7,351 nucleotides of DNA. Origin: Clostridia bacterium (GTDB lineage: Bacteria > Bacillota > Clostridia > Christensenellales > Borkfalkiaceae). Shown piece after piece: positions 1-7,335 of this stretch. Both the position numbers and the translations under genes were made by a program. How positions within the stretch are numbered: position 1 is the stretch's first letter; each line of letters begins with the position of its first letter. The notes beneath the pieces were generated by a model. The model saw nothing but the letters and a program-made list of their open reading frames with translations, did no database searches and was not told where the DNA came from. The stretch is taken from assembly GCA_029054485.1 (NCBI GenBank), contig JAIDFD010000054.1:1-7351 (forward strand). Direction: 5' to 3'.

Positions 1-3000
1 GGTCAGACCGCAGTCGTTCAGCTTTTTATCCGTGGATTTGTACATACACCACGCTGGCAACATATATATATTGTCTATAAGCGACGAGCATTTGCCGGTG
101 TAGAACTCGAAAAGGTCGAGATCCTGACAGTCGTCCTTGTCGGTCTTGGTGATTTTGAGGAAGTGGTCACAGCTTTTATTGAATGTAACCGCCGCCGAAA
201 TAAGACCGTTTATAAGCGGTTTAAGCTGTCCGCCGGAAGCATTTACGCACACGCTGTTGAACGCGTCCGCATTGTAGTCCATAAACACCTTAGAGCAAAG
301 CTTGTGCAAATCGTACAGCGGGCGCAAAAATTCTTCGCGCTTTCTGTCGTGAATACCGCCGCCCATACTCAAGAACTGCGAACTTAAATCGGTGTTAGAA
401 AGTATGCGCGAGCGCGCCTCTTCAATCTCGTACGCGCGCTTAATCCACTCCACCTCGTCCTTTTCCTTTAAGGGGGTTGAAGCGCAACGGTTAATTCTCT
501 TCAAGACGGCTAAAAGCACTTTCGAAGAGCGGTAATTTTCGCCCCAGTTGTCAAGCTCACTTTCGATTAACGGCGCGAACTTCGAAATATCGGGAAGCGA
601 GCGGAAGTTCGAAAGCCAGTGTTTGACCTCGCTGTCGTAGCGCAGATTTGCGTTATAGAATTTATAAAATTCCTCTTCATCGTAATCGAAAAATTCCGAA
701 AGCTCATCGCTCTTTAAAACGGAAGCAATCTCGATAAGATTTTGAAGCTTTTTGTAAGTAAAGGTGCTTACGCGCTGGTTGAATGTGTCGAGGAACAGCC
801 CTAAATAATTTTTAAGGTGTTTAAGCTCGGCAAGCACAACTTCAGCCGAACAAAGTACCGCGTTTTTGGTGGCGCCGTCGCAAGTCGTGAGATTAACTCC
901 CGAGAATGGCGAGCGGTAAACCCCTCCGCACTCTTCCGCCGCCGCCTGAGCGGTTATAAGCATACTTTCGCACTCTTCAAGTCGTTCCTTGGTGAGAGTA
1001 TCGTAGAAAGTCGTTTCGATATTCACAAGCTCGGGCGCGGTTTTGTTTTGCAGGTAGTAAACTATTGCTTCATAGACGGATACGCCCAGCCTGCGCTTTT
1101 TGTGCAGCGCGTCGAGGGGAGCTTTTAAGCTTTTTCTTACTTCCTTTATTCTCTCGCCCGCGCCGCGGAATTTGTCGCCGTCTGCGTTGGCGGTGAGCGC
1201 CAGAGTATTTTCTATATTGCGGATAATTTCGCCCTTGTCGGCGGACTTACCCGAGTGAAGTTCTAAGCAAAACTCGCCTATGCCGATATCGCAAAGACGC
1301 TTTTTTACCACTTGCAGAGCCGCCTGCTTTTCCGCAACAAAAAGCACCCTGCGCCCGTTGTACAGCGCGTTGGCTATTATGTTGGTAATCGTCTGGCTCT
1401 TGCCCGTTCCGGGAGGACCGTGCAAAACGAAGGTCGTGCCCGTTGCCGATTCTGCGACCGCGGCGTACTGCGTGCTGTCGCAGGGCAGGGGCGTAATAAC
1501 CTCGCAAGGCTCGCTCTCGTCCTCGCTCACGCCCGAAAGCTTATTTTCGGTAAGCTTGTTGGTGTTTGACAAAAGGCTTGCGATTATCGGGTTTTTTCTG
1601 TACTCGTTGATATTGTTTTTTACGTCCGCCCACATTGCGTATCTTACGAAAGTGAACTGCGCAAGATACACGTCCTCGTAGACGAACCAACCCTTCATAT
1701 TGGCGGTCTTTGAACGGAACACCGCAAGAATTTCCTTGGGGCTTAAACCCTTGCCCTCTACGCCGCGCACGTCTATGCCAAACTCCTGCTTTAAAAATTC
1801 AAGCAGGGTCGTATTGACCTCGTAGCCGTCTCCAAGCTCTATCGATACGGTCTGCGATTTGGTCCTGCGCAGGTTTACGGGCAACAACGCAACCGGAGCG
1901 TACTTGTCCTCTTTTTCGTTGACGCCGTGCCATTTTAAAAAGCCGAACGCAAGATAAAGGGTTTTTGCGCCCGTTTCCTCTTCGACCGAGCGCGCTTTTC
2001 TTATCAGCGAGGAGCAAACCTCGGTAATGTGTTCCGCGCCCGAATAGGTGCGCATTTTGCCCGCTTTCATTTCTATTGAAACAAGCTCGTCAAGATTCCT
2101 CGTGCCCGAACCGCCGAAGAAAGTAGCGTCCTTAATCTGCGCGTTGTTCGCCTGCAATGAAAACGAGTCCCTGCCCTCTAAATTTTCGCAGAAAGAGGAA
2201 AGACTTGCAGAAAGTATGTGCAGACAGTCTTTCTGATAGCGGAAATTTAAAAGGTTGTTTTTAAGCGACAAATCCAAAAGCCGTCTTTGCCAGCCCTTGT
2301 CCTTTGAAAAAGTTTTGTCGTATTCATACTTGGCGGCGTCTATAACAGAGGCGGGTTTTTCAATATAAGAGTGCTGCCGATCGTCTAAAAGCTCGTAGCC
2401 CGCACCGGTCTTTACCTTTAACGGCAGGGGGAACACTCCGCCTATACGGCAACGCCTTACGTCGAGGCAGATTTCAAACGCGCCGCTCTTTATAAACGAA
2501 GCAAGGTGCGCCTCGCTCGTGGTAAAGCTTGCGTTTTTATGCGAGAACAAATCGTCCACGTCGACAACGGCAAGGTTGTTTACGCCGTCCGCAACGTATC
2601 TTTCGATTACGGTCATATCGTCCTGTATGGGCGATGAGAAGCAACTTTCGTACAGCCACACGCCCACGCCCACCTTTGATTTGCCAAGGACGATTACGGG
2701 ATTTAGCTTGGTGCTTTCAAAACACGATGCGGCAAAAAGCGCAAGCTCTAAAGGGGTCGCCTTTTTGCCCTGCAAAATTTTGCTTATATCGCCCGCGGAA
2801 CCCGCGCCCGTCAGATCGCCGCCCGCCACTCTCTCTATATCCAGTCGGCGGATTGCCGAGTACACTGCCGCGGCGGCGTTTCTTACGCCGTTTTTGTCGT
2901 TGCCCGCATAGCCCGACCAGTCGGACGAATAGCCCCACGTTCTGAGCTGAAGTCCCGCTTCCGCGAGAATCTTCTGGCAGTCGGCAAGCTTGGGACGGAC

Positions 3001-3435
3001 GAAAGACGCAAGCATTTCGGCGTTGCCCGAAAGTCCGTTCCAGTAGTCTATGGGCAGAGCTTCAACGTTTGCTTTAAGGGTGCATATCGTTTCGCCCTCG
3101 AAGCTCACCTTTACCTGTACGGTACAGGTTGCAATCTCTTCAAGGTCGGAAAGGTATTTGGGGTTTAAAAGATTGTCCGCCGAAATTTCCATACTGCTTT
3201 CGTGCGGAATTTCGTCCACAGGAATTTCGGACGGTATTATAAGGTTTGTTGAACCCGTAATCGCAACCGTCAGTCCCCGCAGATTTTCCTGAGCGCGGTT
3301 GAAAATTCTGAACGAAGTAAAAAGCGGCATACGACAGTAATAAGTAGAATAGCTTACCGAGTTTAAAAGCTCGCCTTCAAGCTCTATAACGTCGTTCTGT
3401 TTTTTTCTGGTTTTGGTATTTGATTTTGTTGCCAT
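1..3435 (-). CDS. DUF4011-type large superfamily 1 helicase, 3' part outside window
   Basis: The reading frame is open from the ATG at 3435 down to base 1, giving 1145 codons without a stop; the gene continues past the left edge. An in-frame TAA lies upstream and no other start codon lies between it and this ATG, so the start is firm, although the Shine-Dalgarno (CGGGA) is weak. Domains in order: a Lys-rich tail (1-15); a beta-rich N-terminal region (16-130); the family block around Y131-W132 and the ASFVRP stretch (143-148); a transglutaminase-like segment (about 165-340) ending in a VFPLP motif (334-338); the DUF4011 signature WQRRLLDLSLKNNLLNFR (382-399); a Q-like motif near Q656; Walker A GPPGTGKS (673-680); motif Ia-like VLFVAEKQAAL (697-707); and LELHSGK (724-730). 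From about 731 to 1145 it is mostly predicted helical, and motif II (DEASQ in the family) is not yet reached. The protein should be a cytoplasmic ATP-dependent nucleic acid translocase. Relatives usually run to 1500-2000 residues and often end in DUF3320 or a Vsr/REase-like nuclease; that end cannot be seen here. Family assignment is confident; an anti-phage role is inference. Confidence 0.9.
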   Translation of the reverse strand, partial: MATKSNTKTRKKQNDVIELEGELLNSVSYSTYYCRMPLFTSFRIFNRAQENLRGLTVAITGSTNLIIPSEIPVDEIPHESSMEISADNLLNPKYLSDLEEIATCTVQVKVSFEGETICTLKANVEALPIDYWNGLSGNAEMLASFVRPKLADCQKILAEAGLQLRTWGYSSDWSGYAGNDKNGVRNAAAAVYSAIRRLDIERVAGGDLTGAGSAGDISKILQGKKATPLELALFAASCFESTKLNPVIVLGKSKVGVGVWLYESCFSSPIQDDMTVIERYVADGVNNLAVVDVDDLFSHKNASFTTSEAHLASFIKSGAFEICLDVRRCRIGGVFPLPLKVKTGAGYELLDDRQHSYIEKPASVIDAAKYEYDKTFSKDKGWQRRLLDLSLKNNLLNFRYQKDCLHILSASLSSFCENLEGRDSFSLQANNAQIKDATFFGGSGTRNLDELVSIEMKAGKMRTYSGAEHITEVCSSLIRKARSVEEETGAKTLYLAFGFLKWHGVNEKEDKYAPVALLPVNLRRTKSQTVSIELGDGYEVNTTLLEFLKQEFGIDVRGVEGKGLSPKEILAVFRSKTANMKGWFVYEDVYLAQFTFVRYAMWADVKNNINEYRKNPIIASLLSNTNKLTENKLSGVSEDESEPCEVITPLPCDSTQYAAVAESATGTTFVLHGPPGTGKSQTITNIIANALYNGRRVLFVAEKQAALQVVKKRLCDIGIGEFCLELHSGKSADKGEIIRNIENTLALTANADGDKFRGAGERIKEVRKSLKAPLDALHKKRRLGVSVYEAIVYYLQNKTAPELVNIETTFYDTLTKERLEECESMLITAQAAAEECGGVYRSPFSGVNLTTCDGATKNAVLCSAEVVLAELKHLKNYLGLFLDTFNQRVSTFTYKKLQNLIEIASVLKSDELSEFFDYDEEEFYKFYNANLRYDSEVKHWLSNFRSLPDISKFAPLIESELDNWGENYRSSKVLLAVLKRINRCASTPLKEKDEVEWIKRAYEIEEARSRILSNTDLSSQFLSMGGGIHDRKREEFLRPLYDLHKLCSKVFMDYNADAFNSVCVNASGGQLKPLINGLISAAVTFNKSCDHFLKITKTDKDDCQDLDLFEFYTGKCSSLIDNIYMLPAWCMYKSTDKKLNDCGLT

Positions 3436-3450
3436 AAGTAATTTATCCCG
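3436..3450 (-). promoter_or_regulatory. Weak ribosome binding site region of the DUF4011 gene
   Basis: Read on the minus strand, CGGGATAAATTACTT sits directly before the ATG. The only purine-rich Shine-Dalgarno-like block is CGGGA, about 10 bases from the start, which is at the long end of useful spacing. Just upstream, bases 3451-3472 read as an A-rich stretch almost free of secondary structure, which may help ribosome loading. The GGATAAATTA string recurs before the first ATG of the Wzz-like gene (7342-7351). Confidence 0.35.
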
Positions 3451-3480
3451 TTTAAATTTTTTGTTGTTTTTGTAAAGTCC

Positions 3481-3514
3481 GTTTAATTAATAACCCTTAA
3501 GTTATTGACTAAAC
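3481..3514 (-). repeat. AT-rich imperfect inverted repeat (hairpin) between the two helicase genes
   Basis: Two 14-base arms (3481-3494 and 3501-3514) flank a 6-base loop. As minus-strand RNA they pair at 13 of 14 positions, counting one G-U wobble, with one C-A mismatch. The hairpin begins 9 bases after the helD-like stop codon and ends 45 bases before the DUF4011 start. No U-tract follows it on either strand, so it is not a standard intrinsic terminator. It could be a transcript-stabilising or processing stem that sets different expression of the two genes, or a DNA operator; the sequence does not decide. The rest of this 88-base gap shows no convincing -35/-10 pair. Confidence 0.6.
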
Positions 3515-3523
3515 CAAAGTATT

Positions 3524-5896
3524 TTAACTATTTATAAGCGCAAGATTTTTAAGGGCGCGGGTATAAGCAATATACTTTTCATTTTCGGTCATATCGCCGT
3601 CCGCTACCGCTACGGCGGTAAATTCAAGCCCCTTACTCTCGTACACGGTCATATAGTTGATTTTAGTCTTTGAAATTTTGCCCGTTTCCCTTAAAACGTT
3701 GTAGCTTTTGCGCCTGTATTTTTCAAAGCTTTTTTCGCTTGTAATCACCGCGCAAAGTCCGTTTGCTTCTGATAGGTACTTCCCCACTTTTCTTGCGTCT
3801 ATCCTGTCCACGCAGTCGCCGTCGAAGCCTATCGCCTGCATATCTATGCCCAAATTTTTTGAAACGTACTCTACAATCTGGTTGGTGTTGCGGTAATTGA
3901 GATTGAGATTATAAACGGTGCTGTTCAAGTCAGTCCAGTCGCCGACCCCTCTGCAAGGTGTAATATTTTGCTTTAAATCGCCGAACACGTTGAACGAAGC
4001 GCGTTCGTTTACCTTCTTCAAAACTCCGTACTCGGCAAGCGAAATATCCTGCGCCTCGTCCACGAACATAAACGCGTATTTCGGCGACAGGTCAAAGCCA
4101 AGCTCTGTCATTAAAAAACACAGCGCAAAGGGGTCTGTTTTGCAGAGTTTTTTTGTTGACATTCCAAAACGGGTTTTGGTTTTTCTTACAATTTCACGAT
4201 AGAAAAAACGCATTAGCTGATAAGTAGTTTCGCACTTGCCTATCGCAACCAGATCGCCCTCGCCGCGGATAACGTCGGCAAAGTCGTGCAGGGGCGCAAA
4301 GTCCGATAGTATCGTTTCAACCTTTTCCGCAGTCTGTTCGGTTTCCTTTTTTAACTGCTCGCGCTTATTTATCCTGTCGGCATAAGTCAGCGTTTCAACT
4401 CCGCCCACGTTAATCTTGTAACGCCGCAAATCCTGAATTTCCTTGTCAATCGTCTTTGTCAGTTCGTTTAAATCTTCTATCGCGGCAAGACAGATTTTTT
4501 CGGAATAACGGCGCAGGTATTTCACCGATTTGTAAAAGGACAAAAGCTGTTTATAGAAGTAGGCGTAGTCGTCCATTCTGCCCTCTTTGAACAGCCCGAA
4601 AAACTCCTTTACGTCAAGCACGCAGTTGAACATATAGCGGAACTGTTTGGTGTAATAAAGCCCGCCGTCCTTTTTTTCCTTTATCTCGCCCAGAACACAT
4701 CGTCTTATGCGCAGTTGTGCATTTTTCACCCCTTCGTAAAGTTCAGCCTGACGCGCGCACGCCGCGGAAACCTGCTCCGCTACCTCGGCGCAACCCTCCG
4801 CGGTGAACATTCCGTGTACGCCATCGAAAATCTTAGCAAGTTTTTTACGCGCATCGGTCACGAAATTCTGCGAATAGATATAATTTAAAAACTCTTCGGG
4901 AACGGGTTGTGTATAATCCAGCCTTGCGGCAATATCCACGCCGGCGTTTTTTAAAAGTTTTAAAAAATAGCTGTCAAGAGTTGAAGTTTTTACCTTTTCA
5001 AGCTCCAAAATCGCGGCAAGCTCATCGATAAACGCATTGAACGAGTCTGACGGCGTAATGACCAGCACGTCAGTTGGGCGCAGTCTTTCGTTGTTGTACA
5101 TAATGTAGGAAAGGCGGTGAAGCAAAATCATCGTTTTGCCGCTACCCGCAACACCCTGAACAACAAACTCGGCGCGCTCGGGCAGGGTTATAATTTCAAA
5201 CTGCTTTTCCTGTATGGTTTCGATAATATCGGTAATTTCGCGCTTTTCCTTGCGGCTTTTTAAAATATCCTTTAAAAAGGGGTCGAAGATAATGCTCTCG
5301 TCCCTGCCTCCTATCTCTTCGGGGGAAAGATAGTCTTTTAAGGAAAGGTACTCGTTTTTAATATCGAGAATTTTGCCGTTCTGCGTCCTTAGCGCCCTGC
5401 GCAAAACAAGCTTATAATCATACTCGTTTATAGAAAATGAAGTTACGCTCTTCTGATAATATTTTCTTGCAAGCGGCGCGCGCCAGTCCACTATTTCCAG
5501 TCCTTCATCGCCGCGCTTGCCGATATAATAGCTGTTGTAGCCGTCCTTTTCGTCCTCCAAATCCATTCGCGCGAAATAGGGTTCGTCGAAAAAGGGCTTA
5601 TAGGACTGCAGCTTTGCTTTTAAAGAATTTATCTGCGCGTTAAGCTCCAACACCTTTTTATACTTTTCCGCGTTGTGTTCGGGGTCGGAGTTCAGTGAAT
5701 GGCGTTCAGACTTTGCCGCCTTGATTTTCGTTAAAAGCTTGTTCAGGTGCAAAACTTTGAGCATGACCATAACGGCGGCAATGCGCTCCTCTTCGTATCT
5801 GAGTTGTTTGTCGCCGTCTAACAAATCCAGAAAATACTCTTTATCGGGCATTTTATGGGGGTCTATTGAATTTTTAAGATTTTCAAGGTCGGTCAT
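3524..5896 (-). CDS. HelD-family (UvrD/Rep-like) superfamily 1 helicase
   Basis: This is a complete 790-residue protein, close to the size of Bacillus subtilis HelD. The N-terminus (about 30-100) is a charged helical hairpin with a turn near 66-77; in HelD this coiled coil enters the RNA polymerase secondary channel. It is followed by the family signature YIGKRG...DWRAP (124-141). All superfamily 1 motifs are present: a Q-like region (229-232), Walker A GVAGSGKT (248-255), Walker B VDEAQD (612-617), motif III GDLKQ (639-643), motif IV NYRN (667-670), motif V SKGLEF (754-759) and motif VI YIAYTRA (775-781). Between Walker A and B lies a long, mostly helical insert (about 310-590), where HelD proteins carry their clamp-contacting arm. 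The expected role is ATP-dependent release of stalled RNA polymerase from nucleic acid, in the cytoplasm. The start is supported by AGGA six bases upstream and by a strong promoter. Because the next gene is another superfamily 1 helicase, a role in DNA repair or defence is an alternative. I assign the family, not a proven orthologue of helD. Confidence 0.9.
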   Translation of the reverse strand: MTDLENLKNSIDPHKMPDKEYFLDLLDGDKQLRYEEERIAAVMVMLKVLHLNKLLTKIKAAKSERHSLNSDPEHNAEKYKKVLELNAQINSLKAKLQSYKPFFDEPYFARMDLEDEKDGYNSYYIGKRGDEGLEIVDWRAPLARKYYQKSVTSFSINEYDYKLVLRRALRTQNGKILDIKNEYLSLKDYLSPEEIGGRDESIIFDPFLKDILKSRKEKREITDIIETIQEKQFEIITLPERAEFVVQGVAGSGKTMILLHRLSYIMYNNERLRPTDVLVITPSDSFNAFIDELAAILELEKVKTSTLDSYFLKLLKNAGVDIAARLDYTQPVPEEFLNYIYSQNFVTDARKKLAKIFDGVHGMFTAEGCAEVAEQVSAACARQAELYEGVKNAQLRIRRCVLGEIKEKKDGGLYYTKQFRYMFNCVLDVKEFFGLFKEGRMDDYAYFYKQLLSFYKSVKYLRRYSEKICLAAIEDLNELTKTIDKEIQDLRRYKINVGGVETLTYADRINKREQLKKETEQTAEKVETILSDFAPLHDFADVIRGEGDLVAIGKCETTYQLMRFFYREIVRKTKTRFGMSTKKLCKTDPFALCFLMTELGFDLSPKYAFMFVDEAQDISLAEYGVLKKVNERASFNVFGDLKQNITPCRGVGDWTDLNSTVYNLNLNYRNTNQIVEYVSKNLGIDMQAIGFDGDCVDRIDARKVGKYLSEANGLCAVITSEKSFEKYRRKSYNVLRETGKISKTKINYMTVYESKGLEFTAVAVADGDMTENEKYIAYTRALKNLALINS

Positions 5897-5901
5897 AAAA
5901 A

Positions 5902-5907
5902 TTCCTG
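5902..5907 (-). promoter_or_regulatory. Ribosome binding site of the helD-like gene
   Basis: The minus strand reads CAGGAA here, with the AGGA core ending 6 bases before the ATG at 5896. Good match and spacing fix the start codon of the helicase. The site overlaps the left arm of the inverted repeat that brackets the promoter. Confidence 0.85.
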
Positions 5908-5950
5908 TTGAATATTAAGTATAGCATAAACTTTACCAAAAATCAACAGG
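5904..5950. repeat. Perfect 8-bp inverted repeat bracketing the helD-like promoter
   Basis: CCTGTTGA (5904-5911) is matched exactly by its reverse complement TCAACAGG (5943-5950), with 31 bases between the arms. On the transcribed strand one arm overlaps the -35 box and the other spans the expected transcription start and the ribosome binding site. As the -35 arm is not transcribed, any function would be at DNA level, for example two operator half-sites for a repressor. Chance cannot be excluded for 8 bases. Confidence 0.4.
5918..5946 (-). promoter_or_regulatory. Sigma-A type promoter of the helD-like gene
   Basis: On the minus strand, TTGATT (5946-5941) and TATACT (5923-5918) are separated by exactly 17 bases, and a TGC extended -10 element directly precedes the -10 box. 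Predicted transcription starts near 5911, leaving a leader of about 15 bases carrying the AGGA site. The promoter begins just beyond the terminator of the Wzz-like gene, so it insulates the helicase unit from upstream transcription. Confidence 0.85.
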
Positions 5951-5959
5951 CAATCACAC

Positions 5960-5986
5960 AAAAAAAAGCTCCCTTTTAAGGGAGCT
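5960..5986 (-). terminator. Intrinsic terminator of the Wzz-like gene
   Basis: A perfect 9-bp stem AGCTCCCTT/AAGGGAGCT with a 2-base centre (5967-5986; in RNA the loop would open to 4 or more bases) is followed on the minus strand by seven more T residues (5966-5960). It begins 11 bases after the TAA stop at 5998. On the plus strand the stem is not followed by a T-run, so it works in one direction only. Confidence 0.95.
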
Positions 5987-5997
5987 GAAAACATATT

Positions 5998-7335
5998 TTA
6001 TTTTTCGACCTTTTCCGTAGGGGTTGCTTCTTCCACAACCGCCGATTTTGCCGTCTGCTTGCTTTTGCTGAGTTTGACCGCGCCCACCGCGTAGGCAATT
6101 ATCAACGCCAGCACAAGCCCCGCGATAAAGCTTACGCCGAACGACCAGACAATGCTCTTTCCTGCCTCTACGTTCAACACGTTTGCGGTAGTAAAGCTGA
6201 CCGCCTCCGACTTGGTGTAAATGGTTGAAGTCACCGTCTGAAGCTCATCGGTGAACGCCTTGACCGAAGCGATACCCGCCTCTAACTCCTTTTCGTAAGC
6301 CGCTTTTGCCGCCAGATAGTCTTTGCTGTCCTGCGAGGTTGTGTCGGTGCCGTCCTCGAATTTTGCGTTTGCAAGGTAATTTCCAAGATACTCGACTTTT
6401 CTGTTAAGTTCGTTTACCAAATCGGACTGCTCCTGAATAACCGCATAGCTCGAAGGCTGGTCTGAAGTGTTGTCCGACAGCATATTTTTCAAAGTCGTTT
6501 CAGCGTCGGCCAAATCGTTTCGGGCCTGTGAAAGCTGGGTTTCGAAATCCGCGATACAATCAGAGCTTTTGAGGAATCCGCCTAAATTGGCGCGTGTGAC
6601 AAGGTTGTCAAGCTCGCTGCTCGTTTCTATATAAGTGCTTACATTGCGCATATACGACTGCAACGTCTTGCCGTTTTCAACTACGAAGTTGGTACCGTAG
6701 TCCTCTATGAGAACTTCATACTGTGCGAGCAAATCTTCAAGCTGTTGCTTTAATACGATAACGGTTGACACGAAGTCTGAAGCGTTTTCGGCAAGAGCTA
6801 CATAACCGTAATCCATTTTAAGCTGTGAAAGGTAATAACCGGGCGTATAAGCCAACGCCTGTAAAAAGGTGCGGGCAACGTCAACGCTTTTAAAATAGCT
6901 TGCCTTTACCCTTATTGTATAAGTGGACTCGTATGCCGAACCCGTGCTGGTCTTTGTTTCTTCAATCGAGCGCGAAATGGAGATATCGCCGTTTTTAGCC
7001 ATAGAGTCGATATCTACGACCGAAAAATCTTCGCTTGCGGCTTTTACGCTTTGCAGGGTGGAAAGCGAAACCATATCCGAATAGCGGAACGCCGTGCCGT
7101 CGGGGTACTGGTAATTTACCGAGTACTCATCGCTTCCCGGCAAGGTCAGCACAAACGAAACTTTGTAGCTTTTTGAAAGCGCGTTAGAGCCGAAATAGAT
7201 GCCAAGCGTTCCGGCAAGTGTGACGGCGACTAAAATAATCAGCGCGAGCCATTTTTGTGAAAATATAGTATGGAAAATATCTTTTAACGATATTCCGTTT
7301 TCTTCCCTTTCTTTCTCTTCCATTGTTCCTTCCAT
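5998..7335 (-). CDS. Wzz/chain-length-determinant-like membrane protein
   Basis: The 445-residue protein has the two-helix layout of Wzz-type polysaccharide co-polymerases and of the membrane adaptors of bacterial tyrosine kinases. It has a short charged cytoplasmic N-terminus (1-28), a first membrane helix (about 29-49), a long extracytoplasmic region (50-392) with coiled-coil-like helices (about 190-320 and 340-375), a second membrane helix (about 394-419), and a Lys/Glu-rich cytoplasmic tail (420-445). There is no Walker motif, so no kinase is fused to it. Family members control polymer length or export of capsule, exopolysaccharide or cell-wall-linked glycans, together with a Wzy polymerase or a cognate kinase; none of these is in the window, but they may lie beyond the right edge. 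Two starts are possible: ATG at 7335 (weak upstream site) or ATG at 7323, four codons in, preceded by GGAAGGA at rather short spacing. The gene closes its transcript with a strong terminator. The fold is well supported; the exact substrate is unknown, and sequence identity to characterised Wzz is probably low. Confidence 0.75.
   Translation of the reverse strand: MEGTMEEKEREENGISLKDIFHTIFSQKWLALIILVAVTLAGTLGIYFGSNALSKSYKVSFVLTLPGSDEYSVNYQYPDGTAFRYSDMVSLSTLQSVKAASEDFSVVDIDSMAKNGDISISRSIEETKTSTGSAYESTYTIRVKASYFKSVDVARTFLQALAYTPGYYLSQLKMDYGYVALAENASDFVSTVIVLKQQLEDLLAQYEVLIEDYGTNFVVENGKTLQSYMRNVSTYIETSSELDNLVTRANLGGFLKSSDCIADFETQLSQARNDLADAETTLKNMLSDNTSDQPSSYAVIQEQSDLVNELNRKVEYLGNYLANAKFEDGTDTTSQDSKDYLAAKAAYEKELEAGIASVKAFTDELQTVTSTIYTKSEAVSFTTANVLNVEAGKSIVWSFGVSFIAGLVLALIIAYAVGAVKLSKSKQTAKSAVVEEATPTEKVEK

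Noticed and set aside
817..1128. Plus-strand open frame of about 100 codons
   Set aside because: It lies wholly inside the DUF4011 gene on the other strand, has no recognisable domain, and no convincing ribosome binding site.
1280..1681. Plus-strand open frame of 133 codons, opposite the Walker A region
   Set aside because: It is antisense to the most conserved part of the helicase; its length follows from the codon use of the real gene.
2519..2945. Two overlapping plus-strand frames of 130-138 codons
   Set aside because: Ser/Pro- and Arg-rich low-complexity translations antisense to the DUF4011 gene; typical shadow frames.
3400..3406. Run of six A residues on the minus strand in AGA-AAA-AAA near codons 10-12 of the DUF4011 gene, a possible slippery site
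   Set aside because: It encodes part of a Lys-rich tail, the main frame is open for 1145 codons, and no downstream stem or alternative frame supports programmed frameshifting.
3470..3523. Possible separate promoter for the DUF4011 gene (TTGGTT with a TATTAA-like box)
   Set aside because: Both boxes match the consensus poorly and spacing is off; AT-rich gaps give such hits often.
4148..4155. Homopolymer run of A on the minus strand inside the helD-like gene, a possible frameshift
   Set aside because: The frame is intact through it and all helicase motifs on both sides are in the same frame.
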